Notes under the pieces: generated by a model | Database searches by the model: none | What the model saw: the letters and a program-made list of their open reading frames with translations, nothing else | What the model was told of the DNA's origin: nothing | In this document: piece after piece, positions 4,810-6,598 of the stretch | How positions within the stretch are numbered: the stretch's first letter is position 1 | How the letters are laid out: the number at the start of each line of letters is the position of its first letter | Program-made: the position numbers and the translations under genes | Assembly (NCBI GenBank): GCA_021809305.1 | Contig: JAKBAF010000074.1 | Location: 1-6,598 of the forward strand | DNA from: a bacterium | Lineage (GTDB): Bacteria; Chlamydiota; Chlamydiia; Chlamydiales; JAFEGQ01 | DNA: 6,598 nucleotides | Direction of reading: 5' to 3'

Positions 4810-6598
4810 TCATATCCCAAGCTCCCTCATGACCCCTGCTGTAATCCGCTGGTGCTCCGCCTCAACAGCACTTTGTGAGACGGTCTTCCGGTCGTCCCGA
4901 TAGACAAAACGGAAAGTGACGTTCTTTCTTCCCTCGCCAACGTGAACCCCTCTAAAGATATCGAGAAGATCTAGCTTTTTCAAGAGGCGCGATCGGGCCT
5001 TCCAAATGGCATCCTGGAGGGCTTTTAGGGTGACCTCCTCCTTAACCGTCACCGTCCAGTCCCAAATGGATGAGGGAAAGAGAGGAATATCTCTCATCGG
5101 GGCTCTCTCTTGCCTTAGCTGGATGAGCGTATCGAGGTTGAGCTCACCGAAATAGGCTCGGCTGCTAAAGTCAGCAGCTCGAAGTGTTGCTGGATGGACC
5201 TCTCCCAATGCTCCAACAGGCTGGCCTCCTGCAACAATGTGAGCCTGCCGCCCAGGGTGGAGAGTGGCGAGCAGAGAGGGCAGGAAAGTGGGTTCGCTCA
5301 GGCCAAGTGCGGCAAAGAGATTTTCGATAATTCGTTTTAGATCAAAAAAATCAACCTCACGAGCCTTTTCAGCCCAGTGGGGAGGGTGGATGGGGCCTGT
5401 CAAGAAGATGCCGACTTGACTCTTCTCCTGGAAGTTGCCAGCCGCCTCAAAGTAGACCCTTCCGATCTCAAAGAGAGCCGCATGGCTTAATCCATGGTGG
5501 GCGCCTCGCCGGGCTACGGCGCAGGCGCTTGGGAGCAGGGAGGGTCGCATCACGCTCTGCTCACTTGATGAGGGGTTGAGAACCTCGATGATCTCAGCGC
5601 CTTGTAGCGTCGCCGCAACGAGAGAGGTTTGGTAGGGGCTGATCAGGCTGCTTGTAATGATCTCTTGAAGCCCCTCTCCAATAAGGCGTGTGCGGATCTC
5701 CCTTTCAAATGAGAAGAGGGGGGTGTGCGGCAGCTGCGAGGTGGTATAGCGGGGTTGCGCTTTAGGCAGGTTGTTGTAGCCGTAAAGGCGAGCGAGCTCC
5801 TCAATGAGATCGACCTCGCTTATCACGTCTGTGCGATAGGTAGGAACGTCCACTTGCAGCTCGCCGGCTGCACGGGCGGTGACATGAAAGTGGAGACGGC
5901 GAAAGAGCTCTTCAGCCTCTCCGATGGCAAGCTGCGATCCAAGTAGAGCATTGGCAGCTTTTACGCGGCAGGTAAGATGCTTTTCAGGGAAGGAGCGTGT
6001 GGCGATATCGAGGACTCCCTGGAGAGGCTCTCCGCCACAGACCTGCTGGAGCAGCAGGGCTGCGCGATTAAGAGCTGGGGTTACACCATTGGGATCGGTG
6101 CCCCGCTCAAAGCGGATCGAGGAGTCTGTTTTGAGGCCAAGGGCTTTGCTGCTCCGTCGAACCATAGCCGGAAGGAAGTAGGCCGATTCGATAAGCAAAT
6201 CACAGCTTCCCTCATGAACAGCAGATTCCTCGCCTCCGATGATTCCAGCGATAGCTACGGGCTGCGCCCCATCCGAGATAAGGAGGTTATCCGAGGAGAG
6301 GGAGCGCTTGCTTCCATCAAGTGTGGTGATCTCCTCTCCCTCTTTTGCGAATCGGATGTCGATGCGCCCACCCTTTAATCGATCGAGATCGAAGGCGTGC
6401 ATGGGGTGGCCGCGCTCGAGCATAACAAAATTTATCACATCGACTACGTTATTGACGCTGCGCAACCCACTATCACCTAAGCGCGCCACAAGCCAGGCAG
6501 GTGAGGGGCCAACTTTTACCCCACGCACGATTCGGCAGGCGTAGCGTGGGCACGCCTCCTTGGCATCGATCTGGATCGCAATCCTCCCTTCAATTGAC
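4810..6598 (-). CDS. pheT: Phenylalanyl-tRNA synthetase beta subunit (5' end outside window)
   Basis: The frame is open through the right edge and ends at TGA (4812-4810), leaving 595 C-terminal residues of a protein usually about 790-800 aa. The missing part is the N-terminal tRNA-binding OB fold and the start of B3/B4. Visible in order are the B3/B4 domain (about 25-190; GPSPAWLVARLG, NNVVDVINFVMLE, HPMHAFD, FERGTDP), the B5 domain (about 208-278, with the signature DLIEELARLYGYNNLP), the catalytically inactive synthetase-like core (about 293-493; NPSSSEQSVMRPSLLPS, LFEIGRVY) and the C-terminal FDX-ACB anticodon-binding domain (about 503-595, from WDWTVTVKEE). With PheS it forms the cytosolic alpha2beta2 enzyme that charges tRNA-Phe; B3/B4 carries editing of mischarged Tyr-tRNA. 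The GTG at 6528 is internal, because 23 conserved upstream codons read in frame (including CPRYACRIV). The stop overlaps a candidate lipoprotein start, so the downstream genes are probably cotranscribed. Confidence 0.97.
   Translation of the reverse strand, partial: SIEGRIAIQIDAKEACPRYACRIVRGVKVGPSPAWLVARLGDSGLRSVNNVVDVINFVMLERGHPMHAFDLDRLKGGRIDIRFAKEGEEITTLDGSKRSLSSDNLLISDGAQPVAIAGIIGGEESAVHEGSCDLLIESAYFLPAMVRRSSKALGLKTDSSIRFERGTDPNGVTPALNRAALLLQQVCGGEPLQGVLDIATRSFPEKHLTCRVKAANALLGSQLAIGEAEELFRRLHFHVTARAAGELQVDVPTYRTDVISEVDLIEELARLYGYNNLPKAQPRYTTSQLPHTPLFSFEREIRTRLIGEGLQEIITSSLISPYQTSLVAATLQGAEIIEVLNPSSSEQSVMRPSLLPSACAVARRGAHHGLSHAALFEIGRVYFEAAGNFQEKSQVGIFLTGPIHPPHWAEKAREVDFFDLKRIIENLFAALGLSEPTFLPSLLATLHPGRQAHIVAGGQPVGALGEVHPATLRAADFSSRAYFGELNLDTLIQLRQERAPMRDIPLFPSSIWDWTVTVKEEVTLKALQDAIWKARSRLLKKLDLLDIFRGVHVGEGRKNVTFRFVYRDDRKTVSQSAVEAEHQRITAGVMRELGI

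Noticed and set aside
5977..6378. Plus-strand open frame of 133 codons
   Set aside because: It is antisense to strongly conserved pheT motifs and has no protein-family features.

Overview
The window most likely comes from a member of the phylum Chlamydiae, probably one of the environmental 'Chlamydia-like' lineages rather than Chlamydia itself. The main reason is gene order. On the minus strand pheT is followed directly by a YwqK/MORN-like lipoprotein gene and then by an O6-alkylguanine-DNA alkyltransferase gene. From memory this matches the order CT475 (pheT) - CT476 (hypothetical) - CT477 (ada/ogt-like) in Chlamydia trachomatis. As in Chlamydia, pheS is not seen next to pheT, although only the 3' side of pheT is visible. 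Base composition looks close to 50% GC by eye, higher than in classical Chlamydia. The assignment is inference and needs a database search.

Left part (1 to about 1250), mostly plus strand. It begins with the last 36 codons of a TauD/TfdA (SyrP-like) Fe(II)/2-oxoglutarate dioxygenase gene. A non-coding or sparsely coding stretch follows (112-520). This stretch holds a 52-codon minus-strand small ORF with a perfect AGGAGG ribosome binding site, two inverted repeats and a plausible sigma70-type promoter. Next is a gene for an exported or membrane-anchored D-Ala-D-Ala dipeptidase (VanX/DdpX family) with all catalytic residues present. It ends convergently against the minus-strand block, with only 12 bases between the two stop codons.

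Right part (1253-6598), entirely minus strand. In transcription order it reads: pheT (5' end outside the window), the MORN-like lipoprotein gene (starts at or just after the pheT stop), ogt (1 base after the lipoprotein stop), a 90-base gap, a gene for an exported bactofilin-like beta-repeat protein, and an SDR/DUF2867 oxidoreductase gene that overlaps its upstream neighbour by TTGA. The first three genes look like one translationally packed unit. The last two form a second coupled pair that may be a continuation of that unit or have its own promoter.

Functionally this is a mix of translation (PheRS beta), DNA alkylation repair (Ogt), envelope proteins (lipoprotein, exported beta-repeat protein, periplasmic dipeptidase) and an uncharacterised NAD(P)-binding enzyme. 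I see no CRISPR array, transposase, tRNA or rRNA gene. Nothing here is clearly a new defence or mobile system. The least explained items are the 52-codon ORF with its flanking palindromes, and the pairing of an exported bactofilin-like protein with an SDR/DUF2867 enzyme.
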